Shown here: positions 5,477-5,561 of the stretch, piece after piece
Layout: each line of letters starts with the position of its first letter
Numbering within the stretch: the stretch's first letter is position 1
Origin: Thalassospiraceae bacterium
GTDB lineage: Bacteria; Pseudomonadota; Alphaproteobacteria; Rhodospirillales; Magnetovibrionaceae
DNA: 5,561 nt
NCBI GenBank assembly: GCA_030637845.1
Contig: DAOWFT010000113.1
Span: 1 to 5,561, forward strand
Direction of reading: 5' to 3'
Program-made: the position numbers and the translations under genes
The notes under the pieces: model-generated
Told to the model about the DNA's origin: nothing
Databases searched by the model: none
What the model saw: only the letters and a program-made list of their open reading frames with translations

Positions 5477-5561
5477 ATGACGACTCCAATAATAACATGA
5501 GTGACCGCAAATCAATCCGCGTAGATTTACAGCTTATTGCCGACATGATCGAACCAAACAC
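5473..5561 (+). CDS. metW: MetW, N-terminal fragment cut by the window edge
   Basis: Only 29 codons and two bases are present. After a short polar leader (MNDDSNNN and a second Met at residue 9), the sequence RVDLQLIADMIEPN (residues 16-29) matches the start of MetW proteins, which run into a methyltransferase-like SAM-binding fold beyond the window. MetW is the usual partner of MetX; in several proteobacteria it is needed for, or modulates, homoserine acylation. The assignment rests on this short match plus position: the gene overlaps metX by four bases (ATGA) and has its own strong ribosome site. The family's glycine-rich SAM-binding motif would lie just past base 5561 and cannot be checked here. 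Confidence 0.85.
   Translation, partial: MNDDSNNNMSDRKSIRVDLQLIADMIEPN

Noticed and set aside
5346..5561. Minus-strand frame across the metX-metW boundary
   Set aside because: It is antisense to the metX C-terminus and the metW start, with no recognisable protein features or ribosome site.

Overview
The window looks like an ordinary housekeeping biosynthesis locus from an alphaproteobacterium of intermediate GC content, possibly Rhodospirillales-like. The evidence is the gene set and its order: a DUF2125 envelope protein, a TyrA-type dehydrogenase, a HisC-type aminotransferase and a chorismate mutase sit next to a divergent metX-metW pair. From memory this neighbourhood recurs in Alphaproteobacteria. 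I cannot name a genus. I see no mobile element, CRISPR array, rRNA or tRNA.

Layout. At the left edge (from base 3 or earlier, to 1067, + strand) is a DUF2125 gene whose true start probably lies outside the window. It converges, with a 12-base gap, on a three-gene minus-strand operon that reads from about 4065 down to 1080: chorismate mutase, then hisC, then the prephenate/arogenate dehydrogenase. A roughly 200-base divergent control region (4066-4264) separates that operon from plus-strand metX (4265-5476). MetX overlaps the start of metW (5473 to the window edge) by four bases.

How the genes work together. The minus-strand operon can carry chorismate to tyrosine: a mutase makes prephenate, a HisC-family aminotransferase can act on aromatic or histidinol-phosphate substrates, and a dehydrogenase finishes the route. 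The plus-strand pair begins methionine synthesis by acylating homoserine, with MetW as partner. The control region holds two predicted back-to-back promoters whose -35 boxes lie 8 bases apart.

Most interesting points. (1) The chorismate mutase has a C-terminal half of about 200 residues that reads like a collapsed prephenate dehydratase plus ACT domain, without the dehydratase TRF motif. (2) A four-copy 7-base tandem repeat fills the hisC-dehydrogenase spacer. (3) An 11-base tandem repeat lies in the chorismate mutase leader. (4) The dehydrogenase has Thr-Arg where NAD-specific enzymes carry Asp, suggesting NADP use. No wholly new system is evident.
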